Source of the DNA: Ziziphus jujuba
Taxonomy: Eukaryota > Streptophyta > Magnoliopsida > Rosales > Rhamnaceae
Assembly (NCBI RefSeq): GCF_031755915.1
Contig: NC_083382.1
Coordinates: forward strand, 14,397,501-14,461,500
Length of the DNA: 64,000 bases
Direction: 5' to 3'
The notes under the pieces were generated by a model. It was not told where the DNA came from. It did no database searches and saw only the letters and a program-made list of their open reading frames with translations. Of the stretch, positions 35,401-47,707 are shown one piece after another. Numbering within the stretch: the first letter of the stretch is position 1; the number at the start of each line of letters is the position of its first letter. The translations under genes were made by a program, and so were the position numbers.

Positions 35401-37570
35401 ATTTGCATTTGTTAAAGTTATCATAATAGAGCAGACGTATTAAATAAATAATTTTTCGTTACCAAGAATTAAAAAGCTGTGAATTGGGAGGGGTACATAA
35501 CCTTTTTTTTTTTTTTTTTTTAATTTCATTTTTTGAAAGGAGACAGGACATAACTCGAAAAATTATGAGTGCGACGGGGACGGAATGGGCGTGAAATGAG
35601 GAGGGGGAGGTGGGCGTGGGGTCCAATGGTAATCAAGTGGGAGGCAAATTTATTTTTATTTTATTATTATTATTTTTTTGGCTAAGAAGTGGAAGGCAAA
35701 TTTAGTTGTTAATTACTTAATTGAAATTAATGAATTTCTGTTTGATTTTTCTTTTATTTTTATTTAGAAATTTTTTTTTTTTTTTAAAGGTAGAATTAAA
35801 ACCCATGACTCGTTCTTCAAAGACTGTGACTTTAAGAAACTCTTTCCGTAGTGCTATTTATTCTCATAAAAATATATAAGTTGTATATTATAATCTAATA
35901 AAACTAACCTATAAAAATAAATAAAATGAAATATAAATATATAGATTACACTATATTATCTTTCTTTTCTTTTTTTTGAAATTAAATGAGTGATAATGTT
36001 CCGGAGTTGGATGTAAAACACATAAAACTTAGAAAAGTTTTGACCAAAAGTAACATAATATTTAAATCCAAAAAAAAATGAGAAAAAAAAAAAAGAAGAA
36101 AGAAAAGACCATGCTAGTCTGGCTTCCATTTTCAAATTTATTCAATTATTTTGAAGAAGAAGAAGATTAATTGGAAGTTCATACTTTCTAGAGACTAGCC
36201 TTGCTTGCATTACATTAATGGCCATTAAAAATCTTCTTTAACAGCCAGATCCGAAGATAAAAAGATGCAAAAAATACTAACTTTGGCTGAAAGTGGAGTG
36301 ATTACTGTAGCAAAGATTTAAAATTATAGCTTATTACCAAAAAAAGGAAAAAAAAAAGAAAATAGATTTAAAATTATAGCTAATAAATACTTAAAAGAGA
36401 TTATGTTTTTCAAGGAATTTCTTTGCAATAAACATTTCTTTTAAAAAAAAAAAATGAAGGAGACATGAAAAAGAGAGAGGAAGAAAGATGAGTAATAAAT
36501 AAAATATACATGTATATTTTTAAAAACACGAGAGACCACGTTTGCTCATTGCGAAAAATAAAGCGACAAACACAACCAAAGAATTTGCCATTGTTTTATT
36601 TGGAAGTGTCTATAATTAGATCGGTCTTATAATAAGATCAGTAATGACAATCTCTAAAATATATAACATGATTCATATACGAATAATATTAAACCATAAA
36701 ATGGGTAATATTTTAAATTTTGAAATGCTATTTATTTTTTTATAATTAAAAGTTACATATTTTTTTAACTCTGTTACATATTTTATAGATCATTGTCTTC
36801 TCCACAAAAATTTCCTATTCTGTAACTTAAAATAAACACTTTTGTATGTAGTCTAAAATTTATTTATGCTCGATTTTAAATATATAAAGAATCCATTAGT
36901 TTTAAATTTTTCTTTTTTTCTTTTTTTTTTTAAATCCATTTTGTATCCAGGATAGGTTTGACTATATTTCAGGCTAGAATTAGGACAGGCATGATAGGAT
37001 AAAAATTAACTCAACTCTGTTTTTAGTATCAATTAAATTAGACTAAATTTTTTTATATTAGTTTATTAAATTTATTGACTTTTTGAAGCAAACAAAATAA
37101 TTAAAATTAGATAACTTCTTTATAATAATTTTTTAAATAGTTTGATTTATTATATTATTATTATTAATTACCAAAATTGTATATTTTAATTTACATATTT
37201 GAAAATTTCTCATTTTCTGTGTCAATTTCAAACGTACAGAAAAATATAAGTTTTTTTAAAAGGAAAAGTTAAAAACATATGTCAAACATATTACCATATT
37301 ATACAAGTAAAAAAACAATACGTTTTTTTGAAATAAATAAATAAATAATTTCAATTATTTTTTTCTTTTACAACAACAATTAAAAAAATTTGTATAAAAA
37401 TATTTTTTATTTTTTATTTACGACAGCATTAAAAAATGTCTATAAAAATTTTTTATTTTTTATTTTATTCTTTTAATTATTTATTATTTTTAATTTTTTA
37501 TATATTAAATTATCATTATCTCATTAATAGTTATATTTTTATACATGAAAAATATCGAAATTTAATATAT
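32412..37570. other. Gene-free AT-rich stretch
   Basis: No protein-coding region over 62 codons is present. There are long T and A runs and several (TA)n tracts. A less AT-rich patch near 34085-34160 and a G-rich patch near 35560-35640 showed no recognisable element. Confidence 0.5.
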
Positions 37571-37576
37571 ATTTAA

Positions 37577-38640
37577 TATCCGTATTTTTTGTCCTATATT
37601 TTTTAATTTATAACATATTATATGTCCATACCGAATTTATAAATTTCCTGTTTACTTATTTTTTGGCTGAATTTTTTTCATATTTTTAAATAAATAAAAC
37701 GATTTATACATTGATATATTTTTGTTGTGTCATGTTTTACTAACTATGGTCCTATGCGTCAAAAAGCTAACAAAGAGTAGAAATGAGATAATTATGTCCA
37801 ATACAAAATGGATTGTTTCAATCCATGGGATTTCTTTGTCCCATAAATTTCACATGCAAAATGTAAATTTTAAAGAGAAAAAAACTTATCTACAATTATT
37901 GTATGGGTAATGTAATAAAACGGATTATTCATGAATGGACATTCAATAAATATTTTGTAACTTATATACATTTTTTTATTTATTTTATCTTTGTATGACA
38001 TGTCACATGATTATAGGTGATTACTTTTATGTAATATGTAATTAATAAAAGTTGTAAAAATGACAATGCAGAACTACAGTATGCAAATTGCTCTCGTTTT
38101 AGACGAGGACGCATCTATACAATGCCTGTATTTTTTGTCTTATATTTTTTGATTTATAACATACCGTATACGTCCATACCGAATTTATAAATTTCATGTT
38201 TACATATTTTTTGGCTAAATATTTTTTTTTGTATTTTTAAATAAATAAAACAATTTATACATTTATATATTTTTGTTATCTCATATTTAAAGAACTATGG
38301 TCCTATGCTCTAAAAAGCTGATACAGAGTAGAAATGGATAATTATGTCTATTACAAAATGGATTGTTGCAATCCATGGGATTTCTTTTGTCCGATAGATT
38401 TTACATGCAAAACATAAATTTTCTAGGAAAAAATTTATATACAACTATTGTATGAGTAATGTAATGCACCGGGCTATTCATAAATGAACATTCAATAAAT
38501 ATCTTGTAAAACTCATATACTTAATTTTATCATTGTATAATGTGTCACATACTTATAAGTGATTAATTTAAAACTGACATGGTAGAACCTCTGTATGCAA
38601 ATTTTTCTTGTTTTAGATATGGTTATATATCTTTTAAAGG
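37577..38640. repeat. Direct tandem duplication, two ~546-bp units
   Basis: Unit 1 starts near 37577 and unit 2 near 38124. Shared landmarks in order are CATACCGAATTTATAAATTTC, AACTATGGTCCTATGC, ACAAAATGGATTGTT, CAATCCATGGGATTTC, ACATTCAATAAATAT and GTATGCAAATT. Several indels and substitutions separate them. The open frames inside (37722-37910 plus, 38513-38701 minus) are not shared by both units and are probably chance. Confidence 0.8.
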
Positions 38641-38795
38641 AAATTTTATCTAATAAGGTAGTTATTATCTTTTGATTCAAATAATTTAGTTTTTTATGCA
38701 AATTTTTTTTGTTTTAGATAAGGTTATATATCTTTTAAAGGAAACTTTATCTAATAACGTAGTTATTATCTTTTGATTAAGATAATTTATTTTTT
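38593..38795. repeat. Two tandem ~102-bp units at the end of the larger duplication
   Basis: TATGCAAATTTTTCTTGTTT at 38597 recurs as TATGCAAATTTTTTTTGTTT at 38695. Both continue through GGTTATATATCTTTTAAAGG and GTAGTTATTATCTTTTGATT with few differences. Confidence 0.85.
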
Positions 38796-39018
38796 GATAA
38801 AAAATTTGATAGTAAATTAATAATCAACATTTATACTATAATTAGTTATTAAATTGGTGTTTATATTTTTTCCCTTTATGCTTTTGATTTTCAATATATA
38901 TTTTTCAAATGTTACTGAGATCATGTTCATTTAGAAAATGGTACTTTGCGACTAAAATAAATATTTAAAAACAAAAATGATCTAAAAATAGTTTTTTTTT
39001 TTTAAATTTTATTTATTT

Positions 39019-39110
39019 ATTTTTTTTTTTTTTTGTTTTTTGGCTGTCCCTAAGCTCCCCCAACCCAGTGACTCGAACGCGCGCACCTAAGGCGCGGGCA
39101 GCGGCGCTAT
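39019..39110 (-). mobile_element. 5'-truncated tRNA-derived SINE-like fragment
   Basis: On the - strand the piece reads GCGCGCGTTCGAGTC, which fits the RNA polymerase III B box GWTCRANNC (39070-39078). A GC-rich body, ACTGGGTTGGGGGAGCTT, follows, then a long A-rich tail (T run at 39019-39040). Such a GC-rich island ending in poly(A) is unusual in this very AT-rich area. No A box is visible, so the copy is truncated or the call is wrong. It is not a tRNA gene: no cloverleaf can be drawn. Confidence 0.45.
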
Positions 39111-40969
39111 TTTATATAGAAGACAAACGATGCACTTTTTCAAAAAAAAAAAAAAAAAACTCAATATTATTGATTTGTCTGTATCGTTAACCTATCGATT
39201 AGCCTAAAGACCATTTGACCAAAAAAATAAAACAAAATAACCAAACTTTTTAAAGGTTGGAATTGAATGTGAATTGCTGCTTATATAATATAAAATTTGA
39301 TATAGTCTCAATTTAAATAGTATAAATGGATATTGAATTATATTAATGATTGTTAAATTATTAATGTATACTTTATTGAGTTTTTTTTTTTAATAAAATT
39401 GATTTTTTAAAAAAGGTTTACTTTTAAAATTTTTTTATAATATCTGACAAATCTTCTATAAGTAAAATATCAACTTGACAATGGTTTTTTTTCTTTTTTC
39501 TTTTTTTTTTTATATAAATGGGCTTGATAAGATATTTAAACACATCTATTAGTTTTTTTTTTTTCCAAATTATTATCTATTTTTATAATGCAGCAAAAAA
39601 AAATCCAATAATAAACAAAACTAGGGAAGATATTCTAAGTTGGAGACTTAAATTTTTGTATATTTTCCATATAATATTATAATTAATCAATATAACATAT
39701 AATAAGTAATAAGTATTTTATGTTGCATATGTGTGTATATAAAGTTATATCATTTTAATACGTAAATTTATATTTGTTAAAAAAAAATCCACCCCCCAAT
39801 TTCTGGCTTTACCCCTCCTTTTAGACCACATTGTCCTATCCTTCTTCTAATCTGGTGATCCAAACAATTCTAAACCGTTCTTTAAAAGTTTTTTGGGTTT
39901 TTATAAGTAAAAATTACTGTCTCCAACAACCATCTTTGTCATGGTGAATGTCTAATCAATTGAATAATCTACTTAACAAGCTCAAGAACATGCTTAAGTA
40001 ATGATACGGCTCATTTGAAAATGCAAAAGAAAACATAAAGAACTTTATAGATTATAACTCTAAATCTCTTTTTCAACATCATGATCAAATAATTTACAAC
40101 AAAAATAATAAACTGATGATTAATTAATATTTTATTTTCTTGAAATAGTGACAAAATAAGTTAAAATTATTTCCTAGAATTAATTTTTAGATAGGCGTTG
40201 AGATTTTTCTAAAAAAAAAAAAAAAAAAAATTACTTCAAGATTTCGGAAGCCTCTACAATGGTATTACATTTTTTAACACTTTAAATACAATATTATAGA
40301 GATAAAATCGTTATAAAATGAAAATGAATAGCTTATAATTTGTTAGTCAAAAGAAGTGGGCGCTCAAGTCCATCCCAAACTCTTGAGTCTGACAACCTTC
40401 CACTAAGCGCCGGTTATTTTATTTTTTTGTTTTTTGTTTTTGTTTTAGTTTTATTTTGTTTTATTCTTTATTTGGTGACGTCAAAGATCATGGAACGTAT
40501 TTATCAAACGAAATGACGTTTTTAATTCGTTTATTTTTGTGTTTTATTTATATATTGAAGGATTTACTTCTAAGTTTAGGGTAGATGCTTATTTTAACTT
40601 TTAAACTACAGTGAAGTTTCATGCATTAAAATTAACAAGTTAAAATTATTAAAATATTCATAGACTTAACGATATAATAAATAATATAATAATATTTAAC
40701 TAATTCATTATTTTAATTAATTAATTAATTTAAAATTTTATTAATTTATAATTAAATTATTTAAAAAATATATATATTTTTCTTACCTTCCGATATACTT
40801 GAATCCAACATAGAAACGTAGATAAAACTGTTCTCAACAACTCAACTCCCAGATTCATCTAATTATTTAAATATATTAATTAATAATATTTTAACATAAA
40901 TATCTTACCTTACATTAAGCTTTGAGCCTTTAGCATTGGATGAGATTCTGGGTGCCGTAAAATTTCTAA

Positions 40970-41002
40970 GTGGGACCCTGTATATAAAATGGAGTGGGAC
41001 CC
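40970..41002 (+). promoter_or_regulatory. Promoter-like block: TATA box between two TCP-type sites
   Basis: Two identical GTGGGACCC words (40970-40978 and 40994-41002) flank a perfect TATATAAAA (40981-40989). GTGGGACC fits GTGGGNCC, the reverse complement of the class I TCP motif GGNCCCAC. Downstream, only short open frames exist (40994-41233 plus, 79 residues, unrecognised). It may be an orphan or decayed promoter, or chance. Confidence 0.3.
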
Positions 41003-41565
41003 GATGAGCTTATTTCGTTCGCAGGCGTCACAGAGATATATGGACTCCATTGGACGGACACAATTGCGCGGTCCATTTTTTTCACTCCTTCTAGAATTTT
41101 CAACCCAAAATACCGGAGATTATTGAATTTTAAATATTTTATGGAATTAAAAAATATTTGTGTTTTCTGTCTTCTAGAAGTCACACCTTTGTTAACCCTT
41201 CATTTTAATTTTTTTCTTCTACGAATCAAATAATTGCGTCAACAACTTTAACGTTTAGTTATATTAATTTGATATGTCCATTAATGAAATGTAAGTTGAT
41301 GTGAAAAAGATTATATGTGAAAAAAAATATATATATTGTATTGGATTCGGTTTGCAATAATTATGTTGAATATTAACAGGACAATTGCGTTAGATATTTC
41401 AACAATTTGGAAACTTTTTTGTTATTTTTATTAAAATTATTTTTTCAAAACTTGAAAAATTAATAATTATATCACTTTCGTTACCCGATCGATTCCATAA
41501 TTAAGTTGAATATATACATCCATTAGAGTTTTTATTTTCTAAAATACAAATTATAATTTATCAAT

Positions 41566-41676
41566 TTATAAGATATTAAAATTCAAATTTAAAATCATTG
41601 TTGGATAAAATAATTAATTTTTATAAGATATTAAATTTCAAATTTAAAATCATTGTTCCATAAAATAATTAATTAG
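41566..41676. repeat. Two tandem 55-bp units
   Basis: TTATAAGATATTAAA, TTCAAATTTAAAATCATTGTT and ATAAAATAATTAATT recur at a 55-base offset with only a few mismatches. Confidence 0.9.
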
Positions 41677-43009
41677 AGTTAACTATTTATAAGATTGGAC
41701 TTTTTTTTTTCTTGCAGGTATCCACGATTGGAGTTAACAGCTTAAAGGTCAAAATGATATGTTGTTAATGACAATTAATATTATTTTTTTAAAAATGACA
41801 ATATTATTTCCACTCTCTTTATTTTATTTTTTAAAGAATTCTTTTTAATTCAATAGGAATCTACATGTTGACAATATTTAATATAAACCATGATTGAATA
41901 AACACCCATACATATATATGTATAGATATATATATATATATATATTGACACTAAAGATAAGGCATAAAACAAAAGACTCTCTAAATTTGATTTATTCAAT
42001 ATATTAATTTTGATGGCTATATAACAAACAACTAAGTAGGAAGTGACATTTGGAATCATACTTCCATGTTTTAATGGAAGGTGCATGCATGATATATGCA
42101 CTGGATATCGTTTGTAGGAGGAAGTCTTCTAAAGGATATAAACATCTCTATCATATAGATATAAAAATATATATATTCGTGTACCCTTTAAATTTCTTTT
42201 ATTGTGAAATTCCTTCATATTCCTAGGAACTGTAAAGAGATAAATAGATTTGAATGGATACGTGTAATAAAAAAAAAGAAAAAAAGAAAAAAGGATTTGG
42301 ATGGATATGCTTATCAACATTATTATAAGCTATTATGGTGTTTAGGACTGATTGAAAAACTTACATGATTAACCATTTTTTTTAATACTTTTTATGTAAT
42401 AGCTCTCCAATAGTTTTAATTTGTTAATTAAGGTTATTTTTAAGAACATTGCTTCTTAAAAGAAAAAAAAAAAAAAAGAAAAAGAAAAGAAAGGGAAAGG
42501 TGTTTTGTGTTTTATCTTTTAAACAACAAATATTTTACATGCATTCTCCTTTTTTCTTTTTTCTTTTTTTTTTTTCCTACTAGGAATTTGCAATGTGTTA
42601 TATGTTTTACATCCACTATATATGTTTTAATATTTGGTTTTACACTCGACTATCTACCTTGTTCATACTTCGTACTTTTCTTTCCAAGTACTTAAACTTA
42701 TTAAAAAAAAATGGTATGTATAAGACAAATTTACAAATATTTATATAAGAAAAATAATAATAATAATAATATTGGAATGCTAAAAAAGATGATAAGATTC
42801 TAGTGGTCATCCCCCCAGGCCACAATCCCACGCAATAATGCAATGGAACACAATGGACGATGCCATTACAAAGCTGAAACCACTAGCACTGATCAGCTAA
42901 AAAAATATATATATATATATATATATTTATTTATTTATTAATTAATATTAATTTTTCATTAATTAATGAATAATAATGTAATATAACAAAAACATTATCT
43001 CAGGGGTGG

Positions 43010-43300
43010 ATTATTTTGATTGGTTGCAGTACAGAAGACCTAATCAGTGCTAAGTCGTCAACCCCATCACTTGTGTTGCTGGGGAACCTTTTCTATTTTT
43101 CTTATTATTATTTTTTTTTTAACATTCAATCTGTCAGGAAGTTAGGCTCTCGTGCTACGTGTGGCGGTGCCTTATTCTGCGCCATTCCACCTCCTTCTAA
43201 CACGTCATCGCTTTTGTTCTTCTAGAAATCTGAGAAAAGAAAATTTTCAACGGTCCTGATTTTCCTGATTCTCAAACGCTAGTTTTTCTCCTCCAGTAGA
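43010..43300. other. Locally GC-richer block with ACGT-core words
   Basis: In an otherwise AT-rich region this block has CTACGTGTGGCGG near 43157 and ACACGTCATCGC near 43200, both ACGT-core (G-box/ABRE-like) words. An unrecognised 69-residue frame spans 43016-43225. It could be a conserved noncoding or promoter fragment. No gene follows within 4 kb. Confidence 0.25.
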
Positions 43301-44836
43301 TTCCTTTGCTTATGCCAGTCTCGAGATGTGTTCCTGGTCATTGATAATAAATAAAAAAAGTCCTAGTCAATGCCACATCAATGGGAATAAACAAACAAAT
43401 CCTACCCAATGGAAAATTGGATTGCTTCTAGTACCAGCTAGATACATATTTTGAATTTTCACCTTCTCAACTTTTTTTATTCACAACTCAATTTTTAAAA
43501 TAGTCTTTTTTTTTTTAAAAAAATTTATCACTTATGTTAATATTATTTTTTTAATTATCCATTTTTCTTGGTAATGTGCCATGAATGTGGATAGCATTGA
43601 CTTTAATATGGATCGCCGACCACATTTTTCTAGATAGTCAACTATTAAAAAAAAATAATAATAGTAGCTATAAATGAGCAATCATCTAGCTTGTAAATAA
43701 TTGTCACTTGACTTGTAATTTTCCAACTAAACAGAATAATTGCATTTTTAAATATAAATGTTTTAATTAAGCAAAACAAGCACCCACTATTTTTTTTTTA
43801 TTCTTTATTTTTGGTAAATACCATTTTTTTTTTTTATTTGCTAGTTGCTACCTTAGATCGCACTCTATGTATATAAACGTGGTTATTCAGAAAGCTACCT
43901 CCAATACAGTGATTAGTGACATAACAGATCTCCTCTCTCTCTCTCTCTTTAATTTTTTTAAATTTATTTTTCTATAATAGTTTTGTGAAGAAAGAAACCA
44001 TTCATTCACCACAAAAACTAATAAATCACTAAGACCATAATTGCTTTGCCCAAATAGAAAACAAATAAAACTACAACTCTGCAATATATATATATATATA
44101 TATAGAAAAAAGAAATTTAAAACAATAAAATTGCTTATGCATGTATAATCTGTGAGGCTTTGACACATACTTATATATCATGCATGTCAGTGTCCATTAG
44201 CATTATTGGCATATTGTTACAGTCATCTTTCCTATGACAGCCGTCCAAATTCAAACATTATTATAACACGTAAAATTGTATATATATATATATATATATG
44301 TACATTCATGATTTATATGTATATGTACATATTGTTTGTTTTAAATGTTGGGGTTGATGATTTAGCAGTTTCTATAATATTGTTCGTACAATTACAAGGT
44401 TTTGGATGGATTAGTTATTTTAAGGCATTGCTTTGGATTTAATTATGATTTTGTATTATGAGGTTGCCTTCACATGATTAATGTCTGGTTGTCGTTTACT
44501 TGCATGTGTGAATGGTGAAGGTATCTAGCAAAACCAAAACAATAATTATAACGTATACGTTCATCCATATTGGAATTATGTGCATACTAGCTTCTTTAAT
44601 TATATGACTATCTAAAAATATATATATATATATATATTATATGAATTTATGCAAATATGCGATATTGTCCAATACTGGTAAAGCTTGTTTTTTACGCACA
44701 AAAACTTGACTTGGAATCACCTCAATGCGTATATATATATATATATAACTCTAATTTTGTCCATACGATTAGTGGGTGTATATATATATATATATACACA
44801 CTAAAATCTTAGTTGAACAAATAGTATCAAAGTGAA

Positions 44837-44892
44837 ATTGGTTTAGTTCGTATCTTTATACGAGATTGGTTTAGTTCGTATCCTTACACATA
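44837..44892. repeat. Two tandem 28-bp units
   Basis: ATTGGTTTAGTTCGTATC is followed by TTTATACGAG in the first unit and CTTACACATA in the second. Confidence 0.9.
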
Positions 44893-46540
44893 CACTTATA
44901 ATACACTTATAGTGTTGGAGGTTTGAGACATTGTCTCTAAGTACCATGGCAACGACAACTAGTGAAATAGTTTTGGAACTAGATTGAATTATTTAGCTCC
45001 TAAATTAATTAATTTGTTCATTTTTCTTAGTTTTCAATCCTACATGCATGTGGTGATAAAAAATTTGAAAGCGTTGAGTGTTTGTTACATTTTAACAAGT
45101 TCTTTTCTATTTCTAAATTTGCAAAAGAACAAAGCCATGATATAATGCAAAGACTTACACATACATGGAAGCAATAAATTAATTTCATGAATATTACTAT
45201 TTGTTATCAATATGACGATCATTAATGGAATTAGTGTTGATATGACAATTGCTAATCGATATTATTTAATTATATTAATTTTTATTTTAAAGTCCTAATC
45301 TGTGAAAGATAATATTTTTAATAGCTACTTAAATTTTTAAATGATATATAAATTTTACTAGTGATGATTATAATGATGATAAATAATATTTTTCTTATTT
45401 CATATCAATAAGAAAAACTGGTATTTCTTTTATTTATTTTGTTTATTAGCAAGAAAATAAAAGGATAAATACATAATAACACAAATATCATATTTTTCAT
45501 ACATGCATAAAATCTAAGGTTGAGTTGAACAAATTTTGTTCTAATACTGCTAGCGCTACCGACTGTAATTTTTAAGAAATAGCATTTAATTCTTTTATCT
45601 CTCTAAGCATTAATAGTGAAAAGGATCTTCGACAGATAGGTGAGGCGTGATAGTTGTGCAATATAAGCAAAATTGATCTCTTAGAAACTATTTACTAATT
45701 TATTTTAAGAGATATGATAAGATGGGCAATAGAATGAGACCCACAGTGTCTAATTTATTTAGCTTTACATGTTAAACTTTTTTTATTTTTTTTTTATTTT
45801 TAATACTAAAAAATTAATTTTTTTGTTGTATTTAATACTAAAAATTTGATATAAAAAAGTAAAATCTTTGAAAGGAAGTATTTAAATTTCTATTGACATG
45901 TGGCTTTTATTTTTAGTATTGACATAGTTTTCAAAACAATATTCATAAACCTAATAAAAATAAAAATTAACAAATGGAGTGTTCCCAACAGAGGTAATAA
46001 ATTTAGCGTTCCCACATACGTACGCAATTATATAGTACCAAATCGTTTTTATTAGTAAGCCATATATTAATAGATAACGACATCGATAAAGTTTTAATAT
46101 TAATTATTAAGTTTGCTTCAAACAAAAGCTAACACATAAATTAATTCTAAGAAAGACATTCCATCTTTTAAAGAGAATGCAATTTGAACTACAAAAATTG
46201 ATAGTATATATGGCAAATTACTTTACTAAACTTTATTGTAATTGATATTTCGAATAGGAGTAAAAAAACAAAATTAACTTCTTGGTTGTTCATTAGTTAT
46301 CATTCTTGTACTGTTAGTTGTATATCCCCATTTGACATCATCTAAACCCATCTTAGAGGACCTAAACCATCATATAATCAAAACTTGTAAAATCTTAAAA
46401 TGTGTTGCCAGATGGTTAAATTAAAATATGATTTATTTTAATAGTTTTGGATAGGAAATAACATCCAAATAATGCATGTTTACAAAACCTTTTTGAGTAT
46501 TTTGGGATAATAGAGAACAACATATGGATAAGAAATTAAC

Positions 46541-46579
<39 letters not shown>

Positions 46580-47403
46580 ATATAAAGATTGCTTTAATTT
46601 TCCACTCTTGTCAAGTGTTAAAATTTATCTTCATTATTGACAGAGAAAACTATCGCGACATTAACAACCTTTCTTTATTTTTCATTTACAAAGCACATTT
46701 GACCTTAAATTCCAAAAGAAATGACGATGGATTTTAGATATTAATTTATATATTTTGTAGGCTTGTAAATATATATGATTCTCAATATTCATGGAGTTTT
46801 TTTTAATAATTTTTTTGGAGTCATGAAAATTAAAAAAAATCCTACAATAGTTTTAATTATTTTTTAAGAAAAATTATATAAAATGTAATAGTTCTAAATT
46901 AAAAAAAAAAAGTAAAACCTTTATAACATTAGAAGATTAACAAGAATATATATTTTCCTAATTTTTTGTTGGAATTAATTATTATTAAATAAAATTATCT
47001 CTAGCAAGTTATTATTATAATATTAAACTTAATAATTCACCAAAAAATTGTTTTGAAACCATAATAATTAATTATATTGAGTGATGGATTAAGTATTCAA
47101 AAAAGAAAAAAGAAAAAAAGTGATGGATTAAGCAAAACCATGAATAATTCTAAAAGTTTTGTAATTTAAGTTTCAATTATTTATAAAACTTTTTAACTTT
47201 TCTTCTCATGAATTTCTAGAAGTCTTATAGATTGGGTTCAACTTCGGGGAGAATTGACCACAACAACACAAAAAAAAAAAAAAAAAAAAAACGAAAAGGA
47301 AATCTATAAAAAGAAAAAGAAAAAAGGAGGATAGCATGCCACGTTAGCAAAGCATAGGGTGTCGATCACAGTGCGTGAAGGGCAAAGTTTCCATAACCCC
47401 ATA

Positions 47404-47435
<32 letters not shown>

Positions 47436-47500
47436 ATTAAAATAAATAATAATATTTTTTACAAAATTAAATAATAATAATAACAAAAAGAAATATCATG
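44893..47500. other. Gene-free stretch upstream of the RING gene
   Basis: AT-rich, with no gene recognised. It includes A runs and the (TA)n at 47405. Its last few hundred bases presumably include the RING gene promoter; CCACGTTAGC near 47339 has an ACGT core. Confidence 0.45.
46544..46576. repeat. (TA)n microsatellite
   Basis: A TA run of about 33 bases, one of the longest in the window. Confidence 0.95.
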
Positions 47501-47515
47501 ATGTGTTTTTGTCTC

Positions 47516-47524
47516 TATATATAT
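47516..47524 (+). promoter_or_regulatory. Possible TATA box of the RING gene
   Basis: TATATATAT in the context GTCTCTATATATATC lies about 30 bases before a pyrimidine-rich leader (CTCACCCAATTCCTACGC). This is the usual arrangement for a plant start site. TA-rich runs are common here, so specificity is low. Confidence 0.4.
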
Positions 47525-47544
47525 CTAATGCCGGTTTGCTCTTT

Positions 47545-47707
47545 CCTCTCACCCAATTCCTACGCTTTCTCTTCGGTTTCTTATCTCTTTCTCTCACCCA
47601 AATCAGCCATTGCAGCTCTGTTAACCAGAGCTTTTCTTCTTTTTTTCTCCCATTGCTCACAACAACTTCAGCTCCTCCTAGCTGACCACACTTCTCCTCT
47701 AGTATCG
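47545..47707 (+). other. Inferred 5'-UTR exon of the RING gene
   Basis: A C/T-rich, less AT-rich stretch that ends at a plausible donor, ATCG|GTATGC (GT at 47708). RMA-type genes commonly have a noncoding first exon. The transcription start is a guess from the TATA position. The open frames over it on both strands (47498-47827 plus, 47496-47759 minus) are low-complexity Ser/Leu or Arg/Glu artefacts of the CT-rich sequence. Confidence 0.4.

Noticed and set aside
39060..39110. Possible tRNA gene
   Set aside because: Only the B box fits; no A box and no cloverleaf arms.
40330..40450. Second SINE-like block (GGGCGCTCAAGTCC with a T-rich run)
   Set aside because: No B-box match; only composition resembles the fragment at 39019.
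44206..44442. 78-residue frame
   Set aside because: Crosses a (TA)n run giving Ile-Tyr repeats; not recognisable.
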